From contig RHPI01002090.1 of NCBI GenBank assembly GCA_009103225.1, positions 509,863 through 573,862 of the forward strand: 64,000 nucleotides of DNA. The letters run 5' to 3'. The translations under genes and the position numbers were made by a program. This document shows positions 19,439 to 30,855 of the stretch, in pieces (within the stretch, counting starts at the first letter, position 1; each line of letters starts with the position of its first letter). This stretch comes from Chlorokybus atmophyticus (lineage: Eukaryota; Streptophyta; Chlorokybophyceae; Chlorokybales; Chlorokybaceae). The notes under the pieces were generated by a model. It did no database searches. It was given only the letters and a program-made list of their open reading frames with translations, and had not been told where the DNA came from.

Positions 19439-22400
19439 TCCCATGCCATTGAACCAATGGCTACAGGTCAGATGCGAGAACAACTGGAGGCTCTCCTCAA
19501 CAAGAGGAGAAGTCAGTTCAGTTTCAACGTAAGGGAACTGGGTGTTTGCTCAGTTTACCAGATGGACATCGAGTTGGTGGACACCGAACCGGTGTTTCGA
19601 CGACAATACCGACTCTCCAAATTGGAAGAAGTCTTGGTGGAGCAGAGGTGCAAGGCTCTGCTAGATGCAGGCCTGATTGAGGAGTCCACATCGGACTTTG
19701 CGGCCGCAACCGTCATGCCCCTGAAGAAGGATTCAGCAGGCAACTGGACAGACCGGCGCATGTGCGGCGACTATCGCCCCCTCAACAACAAGACCAAACA
19801 AGACAGGTATCCAATGCCTACCGCAGAGGGTATTGATGATGTAGGAGACTGCACCGTCTTCAGCATCCTGGATATGCGATAAGGGTACAACTAGATCGCC
19901 ATCAAGGAGGAGGACAAGCACAAGACCTCTTTCTGGGGCAACCGGCAGCTGTACGAGTGGAAGGTCATGCCCTTCGGACTGAAGAACGCTCTTGCCAAGT
20001 TTCAGCGCGTCATGGACAAAGCCTTGAAGGGGCTGGACTTCGCGCGATGCTCCATCGACGACATTCTCATCTTCAGTCGCAGTAACGACGAGCACCTGCA
20101 GCACATCGAGGCAGTGCTGGAGAGACTTAAGGGGGTGGGAATGACAGTGCACCCCGACAAGTGCACCTTCTTTACTCGCAAGGTACCCTACCTAGGGCAC
20201 ATGATTGTGCCTTACGGTGTGCACGAACTGCAGGCAAAGGTGGAGGCTTTATCGGCTATCCCTGCTCCCACAGACCTTACGCGTCTGCGTGCCTTTCTGG
20301 GCCTTGCCAATTACTATCGTCGGTTCGTGAAGGACTTCGCAAGGATCGCGCGAATTCTCGACGAACTCCTAAAGAAGGAGGTGGAGTTTGCGTGGAAGGG
20401 GCCACAACAGCAGGCGTTTGAGGAGCTAAAGGGCAGGCTCACCACCGCTCCCATCCTGCAACGGCCTGATTACAACAAGCCCTTCATCCTCCACACCGAC
20501 TGGAGCAAACTTGGGATGGGGGCTGTGCTGGTACAGCACGATGAGAACAAGAAGGAGCGGGTGGTGTCATACGCCAGCCAGAGCAACAACATCGCTGAGG
20601 CCAACTACAGCAGCTACGAGGGGGAGTGCCGACTGCAGTATGGGCTATCTCCTTCTTCAGACCTTTCCTTTTTGGTCGACAATTCCAGCTGATCACGGAT
20701 CATCAGCCACTCAAGTGGTTAATGACCAACAAACATCTGATATGGAGACTTGCTCGCTGGGCCCTATTGCTGCAGGAGTATGACTTCAAGATCAACCACC
20801 GCGCCGGCTTCACCAACCAGGACGCTGATGGCCTCAGTCGCAACCTCACCGCAGTACCAACGATGCAACCGGAGCTCGGCCCCGCAGCAGTAGCTCCCAT
20901 TATGGCGGCCATGTTTGCTGTTGCCGCGTTACGGTCAGGGCGTCAGATCAACACCACCTCAACGACAGAGGAGGTTCCTGTCCTTGAGTCTACCGACCCC
21001 ACAGTGACCACACCCCTAGGGGACGTCCACGCGGTCGACATCGAAGTCGATGACACCGAGCTGGCACCCACCAACACCAGGCAGGACATATGGCTGGACA
21101 AGCCATCACTCTCCTTCCTTCAAAGTGGCCAGCCTCCCTCCAATATGAGTGCACGAGAGAAAGATTGTGTCTGTCAGCGCACCCGCCACTATCGGTGGGC
21201 GGATGACAAAGTGTACCGCCGCGTCCAGGACGAGCACAAGGAGGTGCCAACACCAGCTACACGCAAGGGCATCATCGCTGCCCTCCACACGGAGCTTGGA
21301 CACTTCAGTGTCAAGCGTACCGTCAGCCTGGTAAGGGCGCAATATTGGTGGTATGGGCTGTCCAAACAGGTGCAGGGTTCATTTGTCGATGCCAGCAGTG
21401 TGACATGGTACGCGCCAGCCTCAACACATGCAGCGCCACCTTGCACCCTCTCCCCATCTCTGGGCTGTTCTATTGCTTGGGACTCGACAGTTTGGAAGAC
21501 TTGGCACCCTCGGCGCGGGGCAACCGCTACATCCTGGTCATGATTGAGCACTTCTCCAAATGGGTGGAGCTGGTGCCATTACCCGACAAGAGCAGCAGGG
21601 GGGTGTTTCAAGCTTTCCTCTCCCATGTCCTCAGCCGGTTCGGCAGCTGCACTGAGGTCATCACCAACCAGGGCACTGAGTTCAGAGGGGAGTTCGGAAC
21701 CCTGTTGGACAGATGCTACATCGATCATTGCCATACTTCACGTGACCACCCTCAAGCCGACGGTCTCGCCGAGCGGACGGTGCAGACTATCAATAAGGCA
21801 CTCCGCAAGTACGTGCTGGACTATGAGAAGACCATCTGGGACGACCACCTTCCGTGGGTGGCTCTTGGCTACCGTTTGTCGAAGTAGGCGGCGCTGCGCG
21901 AGTACAGCCCATACTACTTGCTGTTCGGGCGTCTGCCGTTGCTTCCCTTTCGTGCACAGCAGGAAGTAGACCGTGTGGTGGACAACCTCGACGATCCCGA
22001 CTGGATGCACAATAACATCACCACACGTGCCACGCTGTTCGAGCACACCGTCCCGATGGCCTTCCACAACCTGCGCATCGCACAGCACCGTGACACTCTG
22101 CGCTACGAGCGCGTGCGGAGCGGCTTCTACAAGGAGCGCCAACGGCGGTTTTTAGCAGGTGATTTTGCCTACCGCATGGCAGCCACCAAGAACACGCTCG
22201 ACACCTCCGTGGGCCGCACCGCCTACAAGGTACTCAAGGTGTACCCCACAGAGTGCTGGACCTTCTTGGTCAGAATGGCGAGAGGTTGAAAGACAACATG
22301 GTGAACTGCGCGCCATGTCACCTCCCTTACATAGCAGGCTTCGCGCGCATCCAGCAACCTCGCCCCGCCCGCAGCACACGCTGTAAACGCTGCGGCAGCG

Positions 22401-22546
22401 CCGGCGATGACGCACTCATGATGCTCTGCGATGGCTGTAACAAGGTCCTGCATTGCTATTGTCTGGAGCCCGCATTGGACGCAATACCCATGGAGGAGTA
22501 CTGGTGCGACGATTGCCGCATCAACGGTCCTCCTCACCTGCGTTAG
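19439..22546 (+). pseudogene. Element B pol and PHD finger, inactivated
   Basis: Same domain order as element A. RT shows MPFGLKNALAKFQRVMD but the YIDD motif reads CSIDD, with two stops (TAA and TAG, near 19880-19895) where A has Gln codons. RNase H and integrase are separated by one-base losses near 20627 and 21375. In the integrase the second catalytic Asp is Asn (ITNQGTEF) while LAERTVQ retains the Glu. A TAG near 21885 replaces a Gln codon. The C-terminal PHD finger (CKRCGSAGDD..LMMLCDGC..LHCYC..YWCDDC) is in another frame and its cysteines and histidine are intact (22370-22520). Several changes are C-to-T or G-to-A transitions, as expected of methylated DNA decaying by deamination. Confidence 0.85.
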
Positions 22547-22581
22547 CAACTGAGCTCTGGAGCTGGAACCTCCCCAGAAGC

Positions 22582-22591
22582 TCAGGGGGGG
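22582..22591 (+). promoter_or_regulatory. Polypurine tract of element B
   Basis: CTCAGGGGGGG-type tract just before terminal block B1, identical in core to that of element A. Confidence 0.55.
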
Positions 22592-22829
22592 TGGCTTGTT
22601 GACTGTGTGTCCTACAGCAAAGCATGTACACTAAGTAAGACACCGCCTCCACATGTCCGTGTTCAGCAACAGTGGAGTGGCTCCACCAAGCATTCCTCGC
22701 CATACAAGCTGGGTTATCTTTTACTTTTGCCACAGGTTATAAGATGTTGCAGCAGCAGGATAAGCACGCATGACTTTCCCTGCAGCGGCCCGATACAGTG
22801 TGACCCTCGACTTCCCCCGACCCGACAGC
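22592..22829 (+). repeat. Element B terminal block B1
   Basis: Begins TGGCTTGTTGACTGTGTG and ends GACAGC before A2. It is paralogous to 23421-23720. Confidence 0.65.
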
Positions 22830-23420
22830 TGTCATGCCTGGTGCCCACACATACCAGCCTTCATCGGGCATGTCTACATCAAAACCGTCGCCCGACCTAC
22901 CGACATACCAACGCGCGCGCGTCCCTGACCAGTAGCTATGTCATGTCTTCAGGGTAGCTCACGACCAAAGCCCACATAGGCACCGCGCGTAGCTGTTCAG
23001 TTGTGAGTTCAGTGATAAGTAAATTTTATATCGAGTGACAACCGCTGTGGAAATAGCCTCGACATGACCATTAGCTTATGTTTTGAACAGTCATGATTTG
23101 ACTTGTATAAGTAGTCACAGTGTTCACCGGATCAGCTGGTGACACTGTGAGTGAGAAAGCTAAGAGCTTGTGAAACGACTTGAACTACGAACACGCCATC
23201 TCGGTTACCAAGAACCCCCTCACTGTGTGAGAGCTTGTGCATGCTCGTGCGTGCATCGTGCTTGTCATCGCCGTGGGCCTGGTGTGCCTAGTTGCAGTGT
23301 GCTTGTTGGCATCAGTCAGGGCATAATACCCACGTGTTGCTTGCTCATTCACCTCACTTAACAGTGTAACACATTTTTCGCTCATGCAAAGAACTGTGTA
23401 AACAGCACTACCTATAGTAG
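22830..23420 (+). repeat. Element B terminal block A2
   Basis: Begins TGTCATGCC and ends CACTACCTATAGTAG. It is diverged but alignable to blocks A1 and A2 of element A. The TGTAACAC-type and CAAAGAACTGTG-type segments near 23340-23400 are the easiest to match. Confidence 0.6.
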
Positions 23421-23720
23421 TGGCTTGTTGATTGTGTGTCCTACAGCACAGCATGTACACTAAGTAAGATACCGCCTCCACATGTCCGTGTTCAGCAACA
23501 GTGGAGCGGCTCCACCAAGCATTCCTCGCCATACAAGCTGGGTTATCTTTTACTTTTGCCACAGCAACAGTGGAGCGGCTCCACCAAGCATTCCTCGCCA
23601 TACAAGCTGGGTTATCTTTTACTTCTGCCACAGGATATAAGATGTTGCAGCAGCAGGACAAGCACGCATGACTTTCCCTGCAGCGGCCCGAGACAGTGTG
23701 ACCCTCGACTTCCCGCGACA
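23421..23720 (+). repeat. Element B terminal block B2, with internal 69 bp tandem duplication
   Basis: A copy of B1 that ends CCCGCGACA. Bases 23493-23561 are repeated almost exactly at 23562-23630, which accounts for most of the length difference from B1. Confidence 0.65.
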
Positions 23721-24254
23721 GCATACCACGCAGCCCGGCAGTCGCGGGTGCCGTATGTGATGGCCACTTATGGCCTGGCGCGTGTGATGCCGGCCGGCCA
23801 ATAGTTGAACCTTAACGTCAAGGTGGTTTATGTTAGTACTTCATTTGCAATAATAACCACATAACTACACACTAATCGTCTTTTTTAGTAACGTTCTACT
23901 AATGTTCAATTATTAAACAATTTGTGTAAGTTTGTATTAACGCTATATTACTGCTACCAAGGTGACTTGGGGAGTTTCTTAATATAAGCACAAATCAAAG
24001 ACTTTACAAGTCAGCGTTTGTTTGGCTATCATAGCAAAGGAATCTCTCTCAATCACTGCCGCAATTAAATGGCAACATCGTCGCAAAATGTTTCCCCTAT
24101 CGGCCGACTAAATATTGGCAACGGCCGTGCACCTGAGGATACTCAGTTAGACTGTCGTGGCTCAGTCCACCTGTAATCTCGATACAGACACCTGAGTATA
24201 ACTTCCGTTACTATCAGGCCCTAACCATTATAATTCAGTCCCTATTAGGTGACT

Positions 24255-24288
24255 GTGCGTAACTAACAGGTGCTTGTTAGTTACGCAC
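24255..24288. repeat. Perfect 14 bp inverted repeat, 6 base loop
   Basis: GTGCGTAACTAACA at 24255-24268 is exactly complementary to TGTTAGTTACGCAC at 24275-24288. Related GTAACTAAC words recur nearby (about 24365), suggesting a repeat family. Confidence 0.85.
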
Positions 24289-24659
24289 CGGCAACTGTAT
24301 GGTAACTGAGCTCGACTGTAAGGCACCGGTCAATTACACATCAGTCACCTTCAGGTATTTATGCGTAACTAACTGGCGATCGTATGCTGCCTAAGCGTGA
24401 CTGACATGCACCTCATAGTACCTGCCGTTATTGATGTGTACCTTAGAAGGTACCTATCAGTACCATTCTATCATGATTAGATATTACACGTGCGTGTCAT
24501 GCTGTGAACGTGATTATGAAAAAACGCATCTGATAATATAAAGTTAGTCTGTTACAATTGTAACGTTGCTATGCGCAATGTAAACTACACTAAGCTACAA
24601 CAAGTACCTGCAGTAGTAGTCTACCACTACTACTGCAACTATCCTTATACTATTTTTTA

Positions 24660-24940
24660 TCGCCGCTCCGCCTCCTCCGCTCCTGCGCCGCCGCCGCCGC
24701 CTGGCCTGGTCGGCCTGGCCCGGTCGCCCTGAGGCAGCAAAGGCGGTTAGCTTGAGCGAACAACACAACGTCATGACACACAAGCAAGCTTACCTCGCCA
24801 TCGCGGCCGCCTCTCATACTCCGCCGCCGCCGCCGCCTGGCCTAGCTTGGCCTGGTTGGTTGGTCTGGCCGCCGCCCTGAGGCAAGAAGGGCGGTTGGGC
24901 TGCAGGTGTACTTGCGCACAACACAACTATAACACACAAG
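24660..24940. repeat. Duplicated CCG-rich block
   Basis: The segment CCGCCGCCGCCGCCTGGCCT, followed by TGGCC-rich sequence, CCCTGAGGCA, GGCGGTT and a CACAACACAAC-type tail, occurs at about 24686-24770 and again at about 24822-24925. A third CCG run follows at about 24975-25005. Confidence 0.6.
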
Positions 24941-25090
24941 TGGACAGACTCACCTACTGTCGACAACCTAACCGACGCCGCCACCACCGCCGCCGCCGCC
25001 GCCGCAGCCCCTGCACAGCGCTCAAGTCAAGTGTCCAACTTGAACTTGACAGTGTTGAAGCCGTTGGGCGTTTGAATTGCCGAAGACACG

Positions 25091-25130
25091 ATGGCACAAT
25101 CGTACCATTGTAGTAGTACGATTGTGCCAT
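25091..25130. repeat. Perfect 15 bp inverted repeat, 10 base loop
   Basis: ATGGCACAATCGTAC at 25091-25105 pairs exactly with GTACGATTGTGCCAT at 25116-25130. Confidence 0.85.
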
Positions 25131-25309
25131 TGCCACAATGGAAGCATCGTTCTATGTCAATAATACGTTAATTGCATTGTATGATAGACTATCAATGATT
25201 CATTAATACTCCCGACTTGCCGACAGTACGCGGCGAAAAATAGGAACTACCGGTCACGTGCTTGTCACTATAAGACGTCCCCGCGCATAATGTGTTACGG
25301 TTAGGTGAC

Positions 25310-25680
25310 GACCGATGTCGACCGGCACCACAAGTCACTCAAACGCGACTTGCTTGCCACAACAGGCAGGCCGCCGCGCATACTACATGCCGGCTAGACT
25401 ACGACCGACGGTCGGCCGTTACTATACATGATGACCAATAGGTGATCTGTTTGCTACAAAAAGCAGTCGCCACCGCGCAATTGCCGACCAACAATCGGCC
25501 GTTACTATAAGTGACCGAGAAGTGACTTGTTTGCCACAATAGGTAAGTCGCCATCTCGCACAATGACCGACCGGCGGTTGGCCGTCACTGCAAGTGACGT
25601 GCTTGCCATATTAGGCAGGCCGCCGTTGCATGTACCCATCGACCGTCGGTTGGCCGTCAACAACAGTCCACATTAGCCGA
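25310..25680. repeat. Diverged tandem repeat, about four units of 70-100 bp
   Basis: Each unit contains a GACCG-rich palindromic word (such as GACCGACGGTCGGCCGT), then ACTATAAGTGAC-like sequence, then GACTTGTTTGCCACAATAGG-like sequence, then CGCC and CGCGCA. The CGCGCA-type landmarks fall near 25375, 25475, 25557 and 25627. Confidence 0.5.
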
Positions 25681-25864
25681 CGACAGACCCAACAGTTCAG
25701 CAGTGACATGTCAGGCAGGGTTAGGTAGGGTCAGGCACCCGGCAGTCCCTCAATCCTTGGTCAGTCACCGTGCAAAATTTGCTATGGTAGACACACGTTC
25801 CTTTACTTAGCCATATATCGACATTGACCATCATTCATGCGAGCTTGCATTATATAGGGATGCC

Positions 25865-26090
25865 CTTTTAGACCTGGACAACCCAGGTTGTTTAAAATCC
25901 AACGGCTTGTAGTCGCCGCTCAATTAATGCTACGCATACTGCCGTGCAAGTTGCACGATGCAGTCCGGCAGTCGCAGGTGCTTTTGTCGTGCCGTGGGTT
26001 GTGCCGGCCGGCCGACCGGCATTCAAAGTCATTTACACATCCCCAACCAATCAACCCGCCCACTCAGCCGCACCCCTAGTTATCGCTGTA
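25865..26090. repeat. Dispersed repeat copy, related to 26805-27000 and 23720-23800
   Basis: Shares in order AACGGCT.GTAGT, GCCGTGC/GCCGCGC, CCGGCAGTCGC.GGTGC and a CAATCA.CCCGCC...CAGCCGCACC tail with 26805-27000. The copy at 23720-23800 keeps only the central part. Confidence 0.5.
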
Positions 26091-28614
26091 GCTTTGCAAC
26101 TTCAATCAAATGCATGGGTAATGCTTATTAACGCTCGTTTGGCTAAAGTCCATGTTTGGTGCCCCTTTTACATTAGCGGTTAATCGTTGATGTTAAGTGG
26201 TAGGGTGTAAATTGGTAGGGTGTGAACAGTTAAAGTAAGGGTTAGAAAGACGGCATGTGTTTAAGGTATGGGGCCCGCTCCGACCTCGCATTGCAAAAAA
26301 TGCACAAATTCTAACCGCTAACTGTTGCTCAACTTGGCGTCAAAACGTCGACGGTTGGACTCCGTCGTTGAAATGTCGTTGTTGCAGATATGCCATTGAG
26401 ATTGTCGAGCATTTTTTCAATGATTGGCATCTTTACGCCTGTCTTGGGCCACAGTGTGTAACACCGTTGCGAACCCATTTGATTACAATCGTGCGCAATC
26501 AAGCGGTAGCCTAATGACGCAAATTATCGTTTGGTTGTATCTTAACGTTAAGGTGTTTTTTGAGGCTAATATTATGGATTGAATATGACCATTTTGCTAC
26601 CCACTAGGAACCTGCCAACGTAATGTGGCAGGAACGTTACTACTTAATTTGCCACCTCAATAAGTGTGTTACATGTCATATGGGCCATATGCAACATAAT
26701 GCCGGCATATGTGCACCGTGCAGATTGTGCGCATTATTGATATTTATTTGCAGATAGTTTGAGCAGTTGCATGACGTGGGGATGTGCTTTGGACGCTCGA
26801 GATCTATTTCTTGCAGATCGAACGGCTGATAGTTGATAGACGCCGCCTAGCCAATGAGCGGCAGGTGAGCCGCGCATACCGCGCAGCCCGGCAATCGCGG
26901 GTCCCCTATGTGATGCGCTTGGTGGGGTTTGCGTGTGCCCGAATGCCGCCCCGCCCAATCAGCCGCACCGCTCGTTGGGTTGCCTACCTATGTAATGCAA
27001 ATTGCAATGTGTTGCTTAAGCCCCAATAACGACTGGTATTACCAGTTAAACCGGCTGAGTTTGTCTGCGTGGGCCTAGCACGTTTATTACACTGATAGCA
27101 ACGTGCACGCCTACATCCATCTGTGCATGATCGAAAATATGAGATTGTCGGACGCTGACCAGGGCAGAACTCTGCACGGTTGCATGCACTTTATGTGAGT
27201 ATGTGCAGCCGTACAGTAGGCCCTAGGTGTAGCCGTACAAGAGACCTCTCATTGCCACCAAAAAGTATCAGCCGCTACAAGCCCGGTTGGCGCACTGACA
27301 ATGCTTCGTGGTGCTGCGTCAGCACGCGCCCGTCAAAACTACGGCACGCGTCGACAGGGGACTCAGCATTATTGACGAGCCGAGTGTCCTCAGCTGTCCG
27401 GCGGATGTCCGATGGGCGTCTGGAAACACAGGTCTGTACGCTATATACATGATACTGAAGGGACTGTACCTAGCCAATTCAGTTCCTTCCTTTCCGCGTG
27501 CACGTGCTGTGCGCTCACCATCGCCGATGCTCACGTTATGCTGATGGAAGCGCACGCTCCAGCCCTTGGAAACGTCAGGTGGACACTCGCACGTTGCTGA
27601 TACCACGCGCAGATAACGCACGCACACACAAGCTCCGAGCTGGCGGACGATCGGGGCTTTGGTCCCGCGCTCGCCCACAGGCTGCATGCCTCAGCACTCT
27701 CCGCCCACCGCCGCCCCAGCTGGTGCGTGTGCCACCAGCATCGCTTGAGACTTGTGCTCAGCGGCCTGGTGAGGTGCTGCTGGAAATCGAGGCAGACAAG
27801 AAGCTGCAGGGGCCAAAGCAGAGGGTGTGCTGAGTGACTTCTGCTGCGGCTGGCGCGTCGCCGCCGAGCTGGTGGGCGGCTTCTTGGGTGCGTGTATTGA
27901 GCGCTGCTTAGTAGTAGCGCTGGCCGATCGTTCTTGCTGGCGCTGTGATGTCTTGCTGAAAGTCTTGAACGTGTATGCAGTAGATGGCGTCGTTAGTGCA
28001 CAGTTCAGCTTTGGCTTTGCTGACAACTTGCTTAGTTTAGGTCATGCGTGTAATGTTCACTGGGCGAGCTACTGACAGTCATGCACCAACTCCGGTGCCG
28101 GGAGCAGCAGGGTCAACAGCTCTGTGTTTGCCGACTGCATTGCTTGAAAGCAGTGCTGTCGGCTTTGTGGGTTGTTGGCTTTGTGGCTTTGGCGTGCAGA
28201 AGCCAGCTTCTCACATGCTGTTGTTCAACCAGCTCAACTCAGTTTATAGAAGATATGTGACGTGTCCGCTACTTCAGGGGACACGTGTGCTTTTTGTCGT
28301 AGCTTTAGAGGTGCGCTGCTCAAATGCTGGCTGTAAAATACTGGCTGTGAACTTGTACGTTTTCTGCTCAACTGCCAGCAGCGTGCTGCACACAGGTTGT
28401 TCATTGCACTGAGTGTGCATTCGCTACGTCGATATTTTCCAAATACTCCGTTCAGTCTTCGAATTCTCCACGCGTAGCAGTGCACATGTTGAATGATTCG
28501 CCTGCTGCAGGTGTGGTCGGTGGCAAAATGGTGTGTACACTATGACGACAGCATCCTGACATTGAGTTGCTGGTAGACAAACCCCTCCTTGGCTGGGTTT
28601 TTCCATATCACTGC

Positions 28615-30855
28615 ATGGCGCGGGAACCGTTGCTGTTGACATGCGTGTTGCTGTCGATTGCGCTGTGCGCCGTGCATCCAACTTCAGCAAGGAGGCTTTT
28701 GCAAGATCAGCAGTGCAGCCAAGCATGCTTTGACGCTGCGGTGCCCAATTTCGATGTCGGAAGCTCGTTTCTGTACTTTGATGCCGGATGCACAAATGAA
28801 TCGCTGCCAGGATGCCAAGCCAGCACCGGATGCCGCTTGTGCCAGATCTCCAGCGACGCTTTAAACCCTCAGTGCCCGCAATGTGTGTGTGATTACTACG
28901 CAGGCCAAGGGACTGATGTGCCCGGGTGTGTTCTATTGTCACCAGCTGCTGCCCCGCCCAACGATGCAACCTCACCTCCTTCGCCAAGCTCGACACCACC
29001 ATCGACAACACCATCGCCACAACCAGCAGGTACACTCACACCGCCTGCTCTTACCCCACCTTCTCCCCTGGCAGCACCGCTAGACATGCCAACAGCACCT
29101 CAAGGTGCAACCAACAGTCAGTCTTCATAATGGGCTCCGTGATTGCAAGCAAGTGCAACGCATGGGTTGGGGAACAGTGCTCACACGCATGTTTTACAGT
29201 GTTGCTCTTGCTTGCTCATGTTGCATGTGGACGTTTTGCAGGCAACACCACCTTTACAGTGGACTTGCAACTTGTTGGGCCACAGAGCGTCTTGATACCC
29301 TTTGATCTGGAACGTCAGCAGCAAGTGCTGTTGGCATTGACGCAAGCTGTTCCAGCACTAGGGTGCGTGGTGGGTGTATCGTTATCACACTTAACCACAA
29401 CTTTGCCCAATAACTTATTGGTCTGGTTTCACGCTGATGCCATCTTGCGCTGTAGGTCTAGCATAGTCTCCTTTACCAGCATCACGCAAACTGGCAGGCG
29501 CTTGCGTAGAACATTGCTGCAGGATCCAACTGTGACCGTGCTGGCCACACTGTTGGTGACAACCGCAGCAAACCAGGCAACACAACTGCTGACAGACATA
29601 CAGAATGTATTATCAAGTGGTGCAATCACTGCCAACCTGCCGTCCCAAGGTGAGCCCCCCTGCATCAATCCCTCGTTCGACTGGAGTCCAACACGTACTT
29701 GTTTGGATCACTTTGTCATACAGCAAGCCTTGCCCCCGCATTGTGACGTTAGTTCATTGCCTGCGTGTTGTGCGCCGTGCAGGACTTGCCAGTGTGGCTG
29801 TATCATCTGTATCCCCTCCGCCTTATCAGACTCCCGTACCGCCCACAGGTTGGTGCGGAGATTTCATTCTAGATACACAGTTGATCTGGCACGTCACGTC
29901 TGGCTTTGGTGTCACAAGTTCATACATTAACAACGTGTTTGCAGGTGGCTCAAATGGCAGCACTAGTGTAGGTGCCATTGTTGGCGGGGCCGTTGGCGGT
30001 GTTGTTGTGCTGTTGCTGCTAGCAGCTTTGGCACTTTATTTCCTGAAAAGGAGAAGGCGAGGACAAACTTCCTCTCACCCATCTATCCTGAAGCCAACGC
30101 ACAAGTCGCCGCTCAGTTCGACTGCTGCATCCGCGGCTGGCATCCACCAACCGAGGGTTGCGGACAGCGTGCAGATGGTACCATCCACTCCAAGTCCAAA
30201 ATCGCAGGTTTGTGCATATGCGCATTGTGGCTTTGCTAACCTCACATAACTTGGTGATATGGGAAGACACGTTACACGTGCATATCAACTGCAAACATTG
30301 CCGTTATCGCACTGCGATGCACGAATCTGTGGCACATGTGCAAACTCTGCTTATCTCACAGTCTGACTTGCAATACGCAGGGCCTGATTGTGACAGAAAA
30401 CAAGTCAAGGTTGTCGCTGGACTCAAGCCTCCCATATGTGTCGGCCACATGGGAAAGCAAGCAGCAGGGCGAGATGAAGTGGCTGCAGGCCCCTTCCCCT
30501 CCAATGCCAGTGTCGGCACCCAACTCTCGGCCACCAAGTTTTGATGTTCGAAGAGGGTAAGCACTGCAAAGTACTCAATTATCAACCAGGCATAACAGCC
30601 TTAATTCTGCTGTCTCACTGTCATGCGCCATCATGCGCGTGCGTTCATGTGCATGTCTGTGTGCGTCTCATACACAAGTGTGCCACCAGGATGGACGACC
30701 CCAAGCGGGAACCAACATCAGGGAAGACGTTTGCCATGAGTGCCGCTGACAGAGCATGGAGATCAGTTGAGCTGAGCAAGGAGATGGTACAACAAGTAGC
30801 TGATACTTATGGCGCAGAGGAGGAGGCTGCCCCGTCAAGCTCTCCGCGTAGATAA
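28615..30855 (+). CDS. Secreted/type I single-pass membrane protein, unknown family, several exons
   Basis: Exon 1 begins ATG at 28615 (MAREPLLLTCVLLSIALCAV, a clear signal peptide ending near SARRLLQ). A Cys-rich segment (CSQACFDAAV ... CRLCQISS ... CPQCVCDYY) and a Pro/Ser/Thr-rich stalk follow. After TTTGCAG near 29241 a second exon encodes a beta-rich segment (TTFTVDLQLVGPQSVLIPFD). Another around 29490-29648 has RRLRRTLLQDPTVTVLATLL. Around 29944-30208 is a membrane helix (VGAIVGGAVGGVVVLLLLAA) followed by RRRR, the stop-transfer charge. Cytoplasmic-tail exons follow near 30382-30556 and 30690-30855 (ending SSSPRR, TAA). Exon borders other than the acceptors named are approximate. The RRLLQ and repeat-like ectodomain resemble large green-algal extracellular protein families. 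The first ATG at 28567 is possible but would weaken the signal peptide. Confidence 0.6.

Larger units (their letters stand above)
17380..23720 (+). mobile_element. Element B: 5'-truncated, decayed relative of element A
   Basis: Homology to element A begins abruptly at about 17380 (WFRPHWDEEDGE, just after the protease region) and runs to the 3' terminus. It contains most of the methyltransferase, RT, RNase H, integrase and PHD domains, in the opposite orientation to element A. Gag, protease and 5' terminal block are absent. Numerous stops and frameshifts make it a pseudo-copy. Its 3' end (polypurine tract, B1, A2, B2) is complete and supports the split-repeat arrangement of the family. Confidence 0.8.
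23721..28560. other. Gene-poor region rich in inverted and diverged repeats
   Basis: No convincing gene was found in 4.8 kb. Base composition swings between AT-rich stretches (23.8-24.6 kb, 26.5-26.7 kb) and CCG-rich blocks. It contains long perfect inverted repeats, a CCG-rich duplicated block, a diverged tandem array and three copies of a GGCAGTCGCGGGT-type segment (separate entries). A short frame at 26257-26514 has several cysteines but no recognised fold. Frames at 27.5-28.0 kb exist on both strands and are low complexity. It is probably a graveyard of nonautonomous DNA transposons. Confidence 0.4.

Noticed and set aside
27498-28026. Overlapping open frames on both strands near 27.5-28.0 kb
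   Set aside because: Both are low complexity and no splice or domain evidence favours either.
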